DNA of 64,000 bases from Hirundichthys speculiger (Eukaryota > Chordata > Actinopteri > Beloniformes > Exocoetidae). Below the pieces are notes generated by a model. It saw only the letters and a program-made list of their open reading frames with translations, was not told where the DNA came from and made no database searches. Shown piece after piece: positions 47,641 to 59,900 of this stretch. The DNA lies in contig JAGFBZ010000940.1 in assembly GCA_018398805.1 (NCBI GenBank), positions 310,001 through 374,000 of the forward strand, read 5' to 3'. A program made the position numbers and the translations under genes. Within the stretch, counting starts at the first letter, position 1; each line of letters begins with the position of its first letter.

Positions 47641-50600
47641 AGAGTCTAAGTCACACACGGGACTCTCAAACGCAGCAACAAGGTCTTAATCCCTCAACAG
47701 TTTCCCGCCCATAAACACTTTTTTTTAAGAAGCACAGATGTACCAAAAGTACTTCTGCTACAAACCAAGCAGTGGCTCTGGTGGTGGGAAAGAGCTTCAC
47801 CCAAACCACATTCATTTCATTAAGGATTTCCAGAAGTTAAACACTCCGCAAGAAAGTGGTTAAAGCCTTTTCTTCATCTGTAATCTGCAGTTCTTAGACG
47901 TCTTAAGATCAGACTTCTAACTCCAGCAGTTAGCTGGTGTTGGCTGCAGGGACAGCTTTCAGCTCAAATACTCAGCAGCTGCAGGAGTTGCACCAGAGGG
48001 AAGCCGTGTTGCATTTTGGAATATGTATGTCTGAAACGCTGAGAGGGAGGGTGGAGTCAGTCATGTTGTTTGTCCATTTAAAAGAAAAATGGAAGAGAAA
48101 GGACACATTGACACATTTCCAAACGGTAAAATAAAATGCTACGCTCTCACTTAGCAGATGACAGGAAAATGTTTTACTTGTATCACATGCAGCAGTCATT
48201 TGGCTGCATATCTCATATGACAGATATGGAATAAAACACTAAAACATCAATCAGACTACTGCAGCAGTCGTTGTGACAATAGTGATGAGTGAAAACTCTG
48301 CATATACACCACCTGGAAACATCCCAGCCAGGCCTGAAGGTCCAGGAGTCTCTCATTACTTAGTGAACTTCATATATGAAAATGCTAAATATTTTCAGCC
48401 TAGGTCACAATCAGAAAGAAATGTATCGTACATAATACCTCCCACTTTATTCCGCTCAGTTGTCTAAACATTGTCCATTATGTTTGTCAGTGATGACAGA
48501 TTCCAGATGATGATGATGGGAATAAATCTCCTCCTCCATGCTCTTCTGTCTTGCTCTGGCTCAGCACTTACATTTCCTTTTCAACTCTTCTGAATTTATT
48601 TGGAGCTTTATTTTGGCCTTTGGGAATACTCAGTCAGCTGCTCTTGCATGTAACCGACTTTTCATTGTCGTAGTTACTCATCATAACAGATGTTGGCACA
48701 TGCAAGAATTACAAGCAGAAATCCTTTAAGCAGTGCACCGTTTAAACCCGCACGGTGTTTTAACCATGTCAAGAGCATCCAATCAAAGGCACAGTATGAC
48801 TAGAGTCACTGCAACATCAAAACTGCTGATGGAAACGCTGAGTTTTTATAGCTTATCAAGCCTGTCATCTGGAAAGTGTGTGTATAGGCACCTAGATTGC
48901 TACACCAAGTCTTGGATATGAGAGTTAAGTCCTTCCCACTCCAGCCAGCTTCCAAGTAAAAGTATAGAGCCTTATTCTGTCAAAAAAAACCTGCATGAAC
49001 TGCACGGAATCCAGACAGCAGCATTATCAGCCAAACAATTTAGAAATACATGAATGTAATTTCTAGAAGACAGTGTTGAGTCTGGCAGTGCTGATGAGGA
49101 CATTGCCAGTTTGGCTTGGCTTTGACATTTAGCAAGAAGATCTGAGAGTTGTGTGGTGAACAGTTGTGCACTGAGTGCACGTGAAGCCCTCAGTAACAAG
49201 ACCTTTCAGATGAAGAATGAAGACTGGAAAGATGGAATAAAGCTTCATAAAGCCAGAAACATTGATATTTTCTGGACTTTAGAAAATGGATTCATTATGG
49301 ACATGGTCAGTTCAAGGCCATCAACTTTTATAATATTATCATTAGTATTATTATTATATTTATTATTTCAGGTTAAGGATACAACTCTATAATGTGCACT
49401 GCTGCATATTTGCTGGGATTCAGTCGAGGAGATTTCTTCTGTCCGTAACAACATCAAAGATCTTTGCATGATCTGCAAAGAATCTGATTGAACTTTAGTC
49501 AATTTGATTATATTTCTTTAAATATAAATTTTAGAGCCTCAAAAATAGCTAAAAATACTGTTTTTTTCCACGCTTTCCTAAGATGAAGGCTTTAGACCAA
49601 ATAACACTAGACAATAAAACAAACAAAAAACCTCTGTTAACATCCAGTGACGCTGGAAGTGGAGGTCCTGAGGGAGCTGCAGCGCCCCCTGTTGGCATGA
49701 TTAAGATAGAGGGCAAAAGGTTAAATATGATAACAGTAAAATTGATTATAGAGGATTAACAGCATTAGCAGTCAATAAACTATTTGTTCATGATCAAAAA
49801 CTGAGGAGATATCTTGTTCACTTAAATTAGAATTAAATTTGTTAATATATTACGACGTAGCTTAATATGAGATCATAATTGATTTTTCCCTTAGCACCCT
49901 CAACCCTGCTGACTTCCAGCATCCCTGCTTACATCTAGCATTTGAGAGCAATGAAAAAGTTTTTTAAAGTTTTTAATTGTTATCCAACCCAGCAACAAAT
50001 GACTCAGAAAAAAATACATTAAAAAAAAAAAATACATAAATGCAGTAATTTTCAAGGAAGCTGCTTAGTAATGGGTTTTTAGACTGGTAACAGTGCACTT
50101 TTCATTTGCAGAAACAAAATTCACAGAGGCTATGAAACTGACGGCAATGAAACGGATTGCTTTCAAGTGTTGGCAAGACACAGCAGCTCACTCTTATTTT
50201 CACTGCGCGAAGATGAAGTCTATAGTCGAGTCAAACATAACAGACTGGGCAAATTATCGCAGAAACCCATAAATACCTGCAATAGCTGGCCAACACAGCC
50301 AGCAGGATGCAGTCTAATGCCATCCTTTCATGATGTCAACCCTTAGAGGCTAAACCCATACATCTGTCAGAACACCGAGCAAGCAATCTGCTTGTTTTAA
50401 ACATGCTACTTTTGTGTTAAAACGGTGTTAGAGATGAAGATGATGAAGAGTGTGACGGTGAAAAATGGTTCTGGATTCCTATTAACGTGGCATTCAGCTG
50501 AAAGGCACACATTAGGGCCCAGATGCCTTTACCCATTAGAGACGAGGCCCAGGGCTCACTGCAGCACAGAAACATACCAGTCCAGTTACTGCACTACCCA

Positions 50601-50802
50601 AGTGATCGTCAGAAAAACACAGGGAGCAGAAAGGGAAAGAGGAAGTGAAGAGGCAATTCAATCACCAGATTGTTCAGAACAGTACATGATACGGCAGCTT
50701 ACTGCGTATGAGATCTGTGTGATGAAAGCCATTTTGAAGATTGTCTCATTGGTTTGTTAATCACTTCTAGGCAGCAGCAATAAAGACACGAGGAAACGAG
50801 CA
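47641..50802. other. Stretch without recognisable genes
   Basis: No family recognised. A 111-codon frame at 50425-50760 (plus) lacks protein-like features. Confidence 0.4.
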
Positions 50803-50860
50803 GCTGTGTGTGTGCATCTGTGTGTGTGTGTGTGTGTGCGCAGTGTGTGTGTGTTGATGT
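50803..50860. repeat. (TG)n microsatellite, interrupted
   Basis: Several TG runs separated by CA, CG and GA steps. Confidence 0.88.
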
Positions 50861-51499
50861 GAGTGTGCATGTGAGTAAAGGGAGAGTTTCTTCAGAGCCA
50901 CTCCCATCTTTATGGTCAGTGTCTCCCTCCTCCGGCTGTCCTGCTTAACATCTGCAACAGAGCTTTGAGGAAGATTTTAAAAAGTATTTCAGCCAACTTC
51001 AAATCATCTCCAACGTGTTTTCTCCGTAGGTTTGGTTTTGAAGTCAGTTTTTAAGATTTCATTTACTTTATTCATTTCTTTTTTTGTGTGCATATGTGTC
51101 AGGGTCGCTTTAATATAATGGAATATAAGGACTTAATTTAACTACGTCACTTATGCCACAAGTGCATATTTGTAACAGGATTCCTGGCAAACACAGTTTC
51201 AAAGTTTCATCCTCACCTAAGATTTTCCAAAGCCAGTTGAGTCCACATCTTACACTCATTCAGGCCCTACTTCGGGTTCAGTTATCGAACCATGTAGATG
51301 TCATAGCATAATCAATCAAACCTTTTTTCCACTCATGATCAATAAAATTATTGATGTGAAGTGAGAAGCGTCACTGGAGGTAAGAGACCACCAGAGAATG
51401 GTTCAACATGCTGGTTTACAGAGCTTTTTACTGGGGAAGTTGAACGTCTCATACTAATCCCATGGTCTGGTGTTTTATTTACTTGTTTGTTTGTGATAA

Positions 51500-51525
51500 A
51501 AATATATATATATATATATATATCT
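51500..51525. repeat. (AT)n microsatellite
   Basis: Short perfect AT run in noncoding sequence. Confidence 0.88.
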
Positions 51526-51643
51526 TTGTGAAGTGTATGAGTGAAAAGGCCTGAGTAACTGACAAAACCAAATTGTTATTATTAGACAACTGGGTCAGAA
51601 TATCTCAAAACAGGCCACACTGGGCCGTGCTGTAAGACCTGTA

Positions 51644-52128
51644 TAGGGTTAGGGGTTAGGGTTAGGGTTGGGGGTTAGGGGTTAGGGGTTAGGGTTAGGG
51701 GTTAGGTTGGGTTAGGGTTAGGGGTTAGGGTTAGGGGGTTGGGGGTTAGGGGTAAGGGTTGGGGTTAGGGTTAGGGTTAGGGTTAGGGGTTGGGGTTAGG
51801 GGTTAGGGTTAGGGTTAGGGTTGGGGTTAGGGTTGGGGTTAGGGGTTAGGGTTAGGGTTAGGGTTAGGGTTAGGGTTAGGGTTAGGGGTTAGGGTTAGGG
51901 TTTAGGGGTTAGGGGTTAGGGGTTAGGGGGGTTAGGTTAGGGGGGTTAGGGTTAGGGTTTAGGGTTGGGGGTTTGGGTTAGGGTGGGTTAGGGTTAGGGT
52001 TTAGGGTTAGGGTTGTTAGGGGTTAGGGGTTAGGGTTAGGGTTGGGGTTAGGGTTGGGGTTAGGGGTTAGGGTTAGGGTTAAGGGTTAGGGTTAGGGTTA
52101 GGGGTTAGGGGTTAGGGTTAGGGATTAG
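51644..52128 (+). repeat. Interstitial telomere-like (TTAGGG)n tract
   Basis: About 485 bp made of TTAGGG units mixed with TTAGGGG, TTGGGG, TTTAGGG and occasional TTGGGGG, with no unrelated insertion. The G-rich strand is the plus strand, so the 3' overhang direction would point right. TTAGGG is the vertebrate telomere repeat. The imperfect units and internal position fit an interstitial telomeric sequence, formed by break repair, fusion or satellite-like expansion, rather than a functional end. It is followed within about 25 bp by LINE sequence. Confidence 0.93.
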
Positions 52129-52149
52129 ACCCTATTGTGAGGCCTGGTT

Positions 52150-52797
52150 TCATCATTACAGGGCCCGTTATGGTGGACCAGCCTACCTGAGGACCTCAGG
52201 GCTGCAGACACTGTTGATGCTTTTAAAGGGAAGCTCAAGACCAACCTTTTTAATTTGGCTTACAGTAAAATTCTATTCATACCTTTTATTTTTTATTTAC
52301 TTAACTCTAATTTTACTTCTATTTGCCTGCCTGATTTACAGGGATCGCTGCCATGGGGACAGTCTGTGTTCTGGTGGGCGGGGCCCTACACTGTGGCTGA
52401 TGTTTGCAGTGTGGGTCCCGGTCTTCCTGGGTCCAGGTCCAGGTGGTTCCTGTGGCAGCGACCTCTGTGATTGTGGGTGGGCGTGCTCTCGATGTGGACT
52501 GAACCCCCAAGATATTGTTTTCCTCACCTGGTTCATTAGTGCCAATACGGATGTTTTAGAGTCTATTTAGAGTGGGACCAAAGGGGGTGGGGTGGGGGGG
52601 TATGTGTACTGACTGTGTGGGTGAGAGAGAGAGAGAGCGAGGATGATTTAACCCTGGGTGTGTGATGGCTTTTACATTGTTTTTGTTCTTTTTCTTGTTC
52701 GGTGTTTTAATGACTGTTTTTATTATGTAAAGCACTTTGCGTTACGTTGGTATGAAAAGGGCTTAATAAATAAATTTGATTTGATTTGATTTAAAAC
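52150..52797 (+). mobile_element. LINE 3' end (C-terminus and tail)
   Basis: The frame WTSLPEDLRAADTVDAFKG followed by KLKTNLFNLAY (about 52173-52265) is the usual C-terminal end of a jockey/CR1-group fish LINE (W..LP..LR...T...FK..LKT.LF.LA). The untranslated tail ends with TAAAGCACTTTGCGTTACGT, a TATGAAAAGGGCTTAATAAA stretch and a TTTGA repeat at about 52773-52793. This tail form is very common in fish. No reverse transcriptase precedes it, because the (TTAGGG)n tract replaces that sequence. Confidence 0.83.
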
Positions 52798-54364
52798 TGC
52801 AGGATGCCATCAGATGAGCTAAGCGGCCAAACTTTCCTGGGGAATTATAAAAAAATCTCAAAGAGATAAACAAAGCATTACAATGGTGGTCATAAAATTC
52901 TGGCTTGTCAACATGTATGGCATGTATGCCTACGAGTATCATTTAGTTTTACAAACTATTAAGTTGTAACAACTCCCTCCAAAAAAAGATTCACTGCTGG
53001 CATTTGGGGTTTTGCAGAACTGAGTTGCTTCATAGAAAACTTAGTCGTTAGTAGTTTTGGACATGCAGAGTGTATAACCAGAAAATGCCTTATTTCAGTT
53101 TCTGAGATGATCAGTTTTCCCAGGGTGTTTGTGGTCGTTTCTGAAGGTAGTAAAAGTGTGTGGTCCAACAGAGGGCACTGTCTTTTCACTCACTGAAGTT
53201 TGTCCCATATGTCCCACCTCAGCTTCTGAGCGGGAACACAGTGTTGACACATTTCAGTCTAAAAACCTGCTTTCATCAAGTTTCACATTGTTCCAAAGGC
53301 TCACATAAATAATTCAGACACCGCTCTGTCTACAGACTGCTGGTCACCAACTGCTGCATTTGTATCTGACTCATCAAAAATTTGGTTGACATTGAATTGA
53401 ATTTCTATGTTTTATCTCCAGCATACTAACAGATGGGCCAGTTGTTTGATGGGAGGTGGGGGGGCACTGACAGTGTGAAAGATATGTGGGATCACTATAA
53501 GAGCAGCCTAAATCAGAAGCTCAGCAATCCCTCATCTCTAACTTCAGGAGACACAGCAAAAATACATTTTAAATTGTTTTATAACCCCTTACAGTTAAAG
53601 TGCACTGTATCAAATTGAGACAAACTGAAACTCAGTCTTACAACAGTATATTAAATGGTTTATATAATGCAGAAGGGTCTCTGCAGAAGGAACAATTCAT
53701 ATGAGGGAGAGGAGAGAAGAAAAAACAGTAATGTCATAAAAATTAGCTGTTTATTACTGTAAATTAAGTAAGTAGTAAATTAATACTCCCGGTAAAATTT
53801 AAAGTGCGTGGAGGAAAAACAATCTTGCTTATTAATTTAATCATCAATAACAATGGCAATAATCATGATGATTATGATGAATAACTATATATAAAACCTG
53901 TCACCACCTTCAAAACAATTTGATAGTAATATACAGACCTGGTACTGGTACCAGCAAGCAACAGCACAGCTTTTTCTCAGTACCAACGAGTCATTGTCAC
54001 AGTATTATGCATATACTATCACCATCTCCTATTAATGACATATCACAACCAGAAAACAATGTAATGATGATTAAAATGATGCTAAAACAGTAAACGGTGG
54101 CCATTGTCATTACAGTTAATTATCTATCACTTCACTGCACATCAGTTGTGACAGGGATGACCTTGGTCACCTCCACAGGAGGCATGTGTTCATCCCTCTG
54201 ATTCTCACTGGCACAAGCTTTACAGTTATTTGAATCGATTTTTGTTAAGGCTACAATGATCAGAAAAAAAAAACAGCTATGAGTGTGTGCAGCCTTCTGA
54301 CATCATTCATGAGTGAGGGACGAATGGAGCAGATCGATAGGAAGGTATGTGTAGCAACTGCAGT
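52798..54364. other. Stretch without recognisable genes
   Basis: AT-rich with no recognised family. The frame at 53433-53618 has no recognisable domain. Confidence 0.38.
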
Positions 54365-54665
54365 TATGGGGTGTTGTGGTGAAGAGAGCTGAGCCACAAA
54401 GGCAAGACTCTCTGTTTACCGGTCGATCTTTGTTCCCACCCTCACCTAAACTTTGGGTAAGTGACAGAAAAAGTAAGATCGCAGATAGAAGCTTTCTCCA
54501 CAGGGTGTCTGAACTCTCCCACAGAGAAAAGGTGAGAAGTTCATTCGGGATAGACTCAGAGAATAGTTGCTGCTTAGAGGAGGAAATTGAGTTGATTCAG
54601 GCACCTGATAAGAACGTGGACACCTCCCTTGATAGGCATTCTGGGTAAGTCCAACCAGAGGGAGG
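54365..54665 (+). mobile_element. RTE-type (Rex3-like) LINE C-terminal relic
   Basis: The plus strand encodes KRAEPQRQDSLFTGRSLFPP, VSDRKSKIADRSFLHRVSEL and SHREKVRSS, then LIQAPDKNVDTSLDRHSG. This is a degraded form of the common fish RTE C-terminus (ELSRKAKLSIYRSIYVPTLT, R.SRIQAAEMSFLRRVSGLS, RDRVRSS, HLIRMPPGRLPGEVF). Small indels place its parts in one frame by chance. It joins the next element near 54670. Confidence 0.75.
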
Positions 54666-54679
54666 CTCTGCAAGAGATA

Positions 54680-54960
54680 AGATCCTGGGTCAAGGTCCTG
54701 TGAGACTTCCAAACTGACAGATCCAAACTTGCAAAGCGGTGATGGCGAATCAGCCCGACATAGTGGCAGTCAAGAAACATCAGAGGACGGCAGTGGTAAT
54801 ATGAGCGATAGCAACATCACAAAGAAGGTAACAGTGGTGCAGATAGTGACTGGGGCACTGCAGCGCTGTAACTCCAGAGCTGGATCGGTGGCTCCAGCAG
54901 ATCACAGGAACAACTGAGATCTCTGTCCAGAAGAGCGCAATACTTAATACTCTTCCAGTG
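54680..54960 (+). mobile_element. Restriction-like-endonuclease LINE 3' relic, second copy
   Basis: The pieces are MANQPDIVAVKKHQRTAVVI (54739-54801), SDSNITKK followed directly by VTVVQIVTGAL (54804-54860), and AVTPELDRWLQQITGTTEIS with VQKSAIL (54862-54945). They are in different frames. It matches the same C-terminal block as 43390-43980, but this copy retains the TAVVI part and the VTP.L..WLQQI.GTTEIS tail. It has lost the EKLEKYQ..EELER.WKVKA segment, with NITKK and TVV joined. The two copies therefore decayed independently. Confidence 0.75.
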
Positions 54961-57360
54961 TTGTCATCTTGAACTGTTAATTCCTCAACAGCCCAAAGAG
55001 TGACTTCCAATACTGCAATACACTAGTAAGGTACATTATCACTTCTTGCTTAATTGATGGTTGGATATAACTGGTGAATTTACTGTAAGTGAGAATCCTG
55101 CCTGGGGATTGTGAAACTGTTGTTCACCAGTGGTAACTCAGCTGGACTGCTTAACTTGAGATTTGTTCCATCTTGATCCATAAAACCTGAGAATCACTGC
55201 ACTTCAGAATTGTTTCATCACATACCTCAGACAACACCTGTCACACCTGAGCTGCTACTGGAAGCATCGTGGGCTGTGGTTAAGGATTTGGAGGTTTTAT
55301 TTTTATTTTGAAGCCCTCGTCCTAACCAAGGATTACATCATCTGTTGTTAACAAGCACTGCATGTCTTTCTCAACTGCTTTTACCGCTCTCTCTGTCTCT
55401 TTCACTCTACAAAAGCTTGGTGGAGAGTTGTTGGAGTTCAAAATATATTCCAGCAGGCATGTCTTTGTAAAACAAAAAAAAAAAAAGACTAAATTCCCTG
55501 TGGTCCCAGTTTGTCTTCTCTTCAAGTCATCTGGATCTAAGCACATGTCCCAGGTTTTATGCATGAAAAGCATCACAATGCAGCAATAGATAAATAAAGT
55601 CCTTTATTTGAAACCCAAACCACTGCAGAAGCAGAAAATCCAAAAATCAAAATGTCTTTAGACTGAAGAAAATGATGCAAGGACCAACAAGAGTAGCAAC
55701 ACAGAGAAGAAGACTGAGGAAATGATAACAGACTGTGAGAGAAGTGAGGACAGGCAGGACAACATATGGACACCCTGCTGAGACACAGGTGTGAACACTA
55801 TAAAACTAAACTGAAGAAAGGAGTCTTAATAAGGGTAACATTATGAATAACAATAAAAAAAACTAATCTAGAAAAACAAAGGCACTGAAATCACATCAGA
55901 AAAACAACAAAACACAATTAGAGGCCTTAACGCAAACAACAAAGAACTTCATTTGTGTAGCATCCTATTACAAAATGTAACTGTTTCCAGGTGCTTTTCA
56001 GAGCTCCAGAGCAGGTAAGAAGCAGTGCCAGGCCAACTTTCCCTACTAGGAGAAATTATTTAAGTCAGCCAAACAACATCGCAGATGTTTAACAGTGGGA
56101 GAAATCCCACGAGAAATCATTTAAGTAGCATGGGATCCAAATTGGCATACAAAAAATATTTCAAAAATTACTCTTGCATCCTACTCTCCTTCATTTGGGT
56201 CCTAACCCTCAATCTGTGACAGTGTGGACATTTCCCTGTATTCCACTCTTCACATAACATTTCAGTTTCTGCGGATCAAAACAAATGATTTTAAGTGAAC
56301 TAATGGGGGGGGGGGGGGGGGTGCATCTGTTTCCTCTTCTGCTCTGCAGTTTACTAAGTCAGAAGTACGTTCAGATCGTATCTGACATAAAATAATTTTG
56401 TTTCTTCCAATCTGCTTCAACAACAGCAACCTTAATGATAAATCAGCTCTAACCTGTTATTAACTTTATTAACTACTAATCATGATAATACATTATGTTC
56501 CATAGCTCATAACTTTCCATAGTTCACAACTTTCTACTCCACCTTAAAGCACTCATGCAAAATAGCTCATGATGATATAATGCAGACATAAATGACTTAT
56601 TATAACCAGTTTGATGAAAGGTCTGACCCTAAATAATCCAGTGACACCAGATGACTCATGGTACCTGCCCAACCATTTACAGCAAGTGGAGCTCTTTAAG
56701 ATGTGAATGTCTTTTTTCCCCCCATAACTAGACAGAAAAGAATGGATAGTATTTCTTCCAGCCATCTGCTTCAGTGGGACAAAACATCTAATCTCTAAGG
56801 GGTTTCAAGAATTTTTAGTGAAAGAAATAATTACTGAAGACACTTCTTTTCATTGGGGTTTTTCCAATCTCTTCCTCTCATTCCTAAATCTATTGTGCAT
56901 TAGTATTTCTTTGGCTGTACCATCATTGATTGTCAAACCCCCTTGCATGCATGGCATTAAAATTCACTGAAATACTGTCAGAGTCTTTACTTTCAGTCTT
57001 GCTTAGATACAGATACAGTACGTAGAGACGTATATAGAGAAAAGCTTCTACTGAGCCCTTGGCCATATCGGTTTACGAAGGGTTTTACTTCTCATGCATA
57101 TAAATATTGTAAGAGTTGTGTAACGTGCATCTCATAATGCAGGTGAGCCCAAGGTCCTGTGCACAATATCCATCTAGATGACGAGGTTTTGATGATGAAC
57201 CTACGAAGGAAGGATGGAAAGTCAAGAAGGTGAAATGGCCCATTTCAGGTGGTCTTAATAACTTATACAGCTGTTAAAGTGGCTGAAAGAGAGATTTGGA
57301 AACACGCCTGCCTCTTAAACTCAGCAAACACCAGACATCCATGGCCGTCTTTTGTAAGGC
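54961..57360. other. Stretch without recognisable genes
   Basis: Contains a 17-nt G run (56305-56321) and A runs. A faint GTAGCA...AGGTGCTTTTCAGAGC block near 55955-56005 resembles LINE tail repeats but is too weak to call. Confidence 0.38.
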
Positions 57361-57363
57361 TAA

Positions 57364-58037
57364 GGGTGAATTCCAATTCCTCCCTTAACCCTCAATCTCA
57401 AAAATGCGCGCTCCCGCTAAGTGCAAGTGCTGTCCCGATTCTAAGAACGTCAAATTGAGGGACGAGTTTGAGGACCGTATCGTCCTCAAAATTGAGATTC
57501 TCCGGCACCACCCTTGGAAGTAAGGGCTACCCAGAAGGCACTGGGTAATTTAGCCAAGACATATTCAAAAAGGATGATGACAAAAAAAGCTAACTACAAA
57601 TGTAAGTATCTTTGTAGTTCTTAAATATATAAATGTTACGAAACCATCTTATTGTCTTTGTTTGAGACTTTTTTCATGGCTTAACATCGTTGTTGCGTAA
57701 CATTTATTTTTTTACTTTATGATGGCTTCATGTTACTTGTATACCTTGTTGTGTAGCGACGGAGGACTGAATAATGTATCCTCTATTGTGTTATTTGCTA
57801 ATATTATTTGGAGAATATACGGCACTCTTTTTTCAATGTTATCCCTGTGTCATTTTAGGGAATACAGAGACAACACGGGCTCTGATACATTTCAGTCTGA
57901 AATGTAACTGCACTCGAGGTTTCTAAGTCACAAGATACTCCTGACACTTACTTTCAAGAGTTAGATTGAGGGCCAAAAATTGAGGGTTAAGGGCGAGGGT
58001 TGAGATTGAGGGTTAAGGGAGGAATTGGAATTCACCC
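57364..58037. mobile_element. Miniature element with about 40-bp inverted ends
   Basis: The left end GGGTGAATTCCAATTCCTCC continuing CTTAACCCTCAATCTCAA (57364-57401) is repeated exactly inverted at 58000-58037. It is flanked by TAA on both sides (57361-57363 and 58038-58040), which suggests a 3-bp target duplication as in PIF/Harbinger-type elements. An extra partial copy of the inner part (TTGAGGGTTAAGGG) lies just inside the right end. The 674-bp interior has no transposase. Long, near-identical ends indicate a recent or well-preserved insertion. The superfamily is inferred from the duplication length only. Confidence 0.85.
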
Positions 58038-58117
58038 TAAATAAGGTCAGCCCATTGTGACCATTATTTAGCCCAAAAGAAGACGTTCAAAACCCATCCC
58101 TGTTTAGCCATTCTGTC

Positions 58118-58159
58118 TTAATAGCAGCTTTAGGAGGTTTGTCGCAAGATCGGGCCCTA
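58118..58159. repeat. Element end shared with 47599-47640
   Basis: TTAATAGCAGCTTTAGGAGG leads to GCAAGATCGGGCCCTA, closely matching TTAATAGCGGCTTTAGGAGA...GGAAGATCGGGCCC at 47599. It is probably one terminus of the same DNA transposon family. Confidence 0.6.
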
Positions 58160-58800
58160 AGTCTTTAAACAACGTGGGGAAGCCCAGATGATGAGGTCAT
58201 GGCTTTGCAAGCTTCTGATAGGTTAAATGACAACATGTGAGTTAATTGACGGCACACCTGGGGATGTAATCAAGACTACACCTCAAACACTCTGCTTCCT
58301 TGTTTGAAATCATGGGAAAGTCAAAAGAAATTGTCCAGGAAGCTAAAACTTGGGCACAAATGGGTCTTCCAAATGGAAAATGAACCTAAGCACTCTGCCA
58401 AAATGGTTAAAAAGTGGCTTTAGGATAACACAGTCAATGTGTTGGAGTTGTCATCAAAAGTTTTGATCTGAATCCCATCAAACATTTGTGGGCAGATCTG
58501 AAAAGGCACGTGTGAGCAAAGGAGACTGATAAACCTGACTCAGTTCCTCCAGTTCTGTCGGGAGGAATGGACCACAGTTCCAGCACTTTCAGAAGCTTGT
58601 GGACGGTTCCCCAAAACGTTTGACCCAAGTCATGCAGTTCAAAGGAAATGCTACTCGATACTGAGGAAATGGATGTAAACTTTTGACCTTGAAGAAAATT
58701 ATATAAGCTTCTCTCTCTCATTATTGCGTCATTTAACAAAATGAAATAATTTAGGTAATCCTGAGGTTTTAATTAAGATTCCATTCTGTTTAGGTTATAT
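58160..58800 (+). mobile_element. Tc1 relic, Sleeping Beauty/Tdr1-like
   Basis: The order TTTAAACAACGTGGGGAAG, ATGAGGTCATGGCTTTGCAA, GCTTCTGATAG and ATGGGAAAGTCAAAAGAAAT (initiator region, usual MGKSKE) follows fish Tc1 elements of the Tdr1/Sleeping Beauty group. It jumps to the C-terminal half: AAACTTGGGCACAAATGGGT, TTCCAAATGGAAAATGAACC (catalytic FQMDND-type DD motif, changed here), TCTGAATCCCATCAAACATT (DLNPIE-like) and TGTGGACGGTTCCCCAAAAC. It ends in a TGTAAACTTTTGACC tail. Most of the transposase is deleted and stops are frequent. Terminal inverted repeats were not resolved. Confidence 0.82.
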
Positions 58801-58871
58801 TTTGTTTGTATCTTGAAGATACTGGAACATAAATATGTGTGTCATTAAATTCTTGATAAAAAAAAAAAAGA

Positions 58872-58913
58872 AGCATGAATAGTGGTGCCGAAGACTTCTG
58901 CACACCACTGTCC
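58872..58913. mobile_element. Tc1-type terminal inverted repeat fragment
   Basis: AGTGGTGCCGAAGACTTCTG followed by CACACCACTG is the inverted form of a CAGTGGTGTGCAGAAG-type Tc1 end. No partner end was found nearby. Confidence 0.5.
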
Positions 58914-58997
58914 ATATCTCCAACAAGAGTAACACTTTCTACAAAAACATGTGTATCACAGAAGCCCAATAAAAACTTGACATTCAGTAATTCAGGG

Positions 58998-59270
58998 GAG
59001 ACCAGGGGCCTCATGGACTAAGACTGGCGTGGATTTCATTATTCCATACGTGCAAATCCACGCACATTCTCTCAGTACATCACAATCAACTTGAAATTGA
59101 GTGCACAGGCAGGAACACAACATTCTTCTTCCTTCAAGAACACTCATTTTAATATGATAATGAGTATAAACAGGCACGGGCAACCCGCTCATCCAAATAA
59201 AGGAAATGGCAAAAGCAAGCAGAAAAAAGTGAAATTTCACCACATGTGAACTCAGGACAAGCCTTTTTAA
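58998..59270. repeat. Dispersed repeat with GGGGCCTCAT end
   Basis: It starts CAGGGGCCTCATGGACTAAG and continues with GTGCAAATCCACGCACATTC and a CACATGTGAACTCAGGACAA region. The GGCCTCAT-type start resembles fish Harbinger-like miniature elements and the block at 8358. The right end is not resolved. Confidence 0.4.
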
Positions 59271-59900
59271 AGTTGAGGCAAGGAAAAATATTTAAATTGG
59301 CTCTTTGTCTTCTGTCATAAATAGTCAAAGAAAAAAATGGAGTGGGAGTTTTCAGTGGGCTCAGAAAACTGCACTGTTAATGATAGAAAAAAAAAAAAAA
59401 AGTCAGACAGAAAAGTGGAGGTGAAGCGTGACCAGAACAGGTGGTGGGTCTGGGGTTGATGATCTCACACCATTTGCACCACACTGTGTTGGCAAACTGT
59501 GGCAAAGCTTGTCAGGCTGATAAAGGAGCATCTGGCAGTACCACCAACTTTTTAACTGCCTGATCACTCTACAACTGCATATTATATTATCTACACCAGG
59601 GGGGTCAAACTGAGTTGCACCGGGGGTCAAAATTCAAAACACGCTTCAGGTCGCGGGCCAAACAGGATAAATATTTATTTATCTAAATAAAATGAAATGT
59701 ATTTGGAACATAAATATGAATAAAAACAGACAGAAATACTGTTCTGTAATAAACTTAAACCCTAAATAACTTATATTTAATATTTTGCTCTCCATAAAAA
59801 TATCTCCTGTCAAAATTATACAAGTTAGAAATATGAACTTGCTAGAAAACCTGGAAATATACATAAAATGTGTGCTTTTCAGCAATAAAATTAAAATCAT

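Noticed and set aside
50425..50760. 111-codon plus-strand frame
   Set aside because: No domain-like pattern and no splice support.
51644..52128. Short regularly spaced repeats that could suggest a CRISPR array
   Set aside because: The repeats are contiguous TTAGGG-type hexamers without spacers, in eukaryotic sequence.
55945..56010. Possible LINE/SINE tail (AGGTGCTTTTCAGAGC)
   Set aside because: Only a few matching words and no tail repeat. Too weak.
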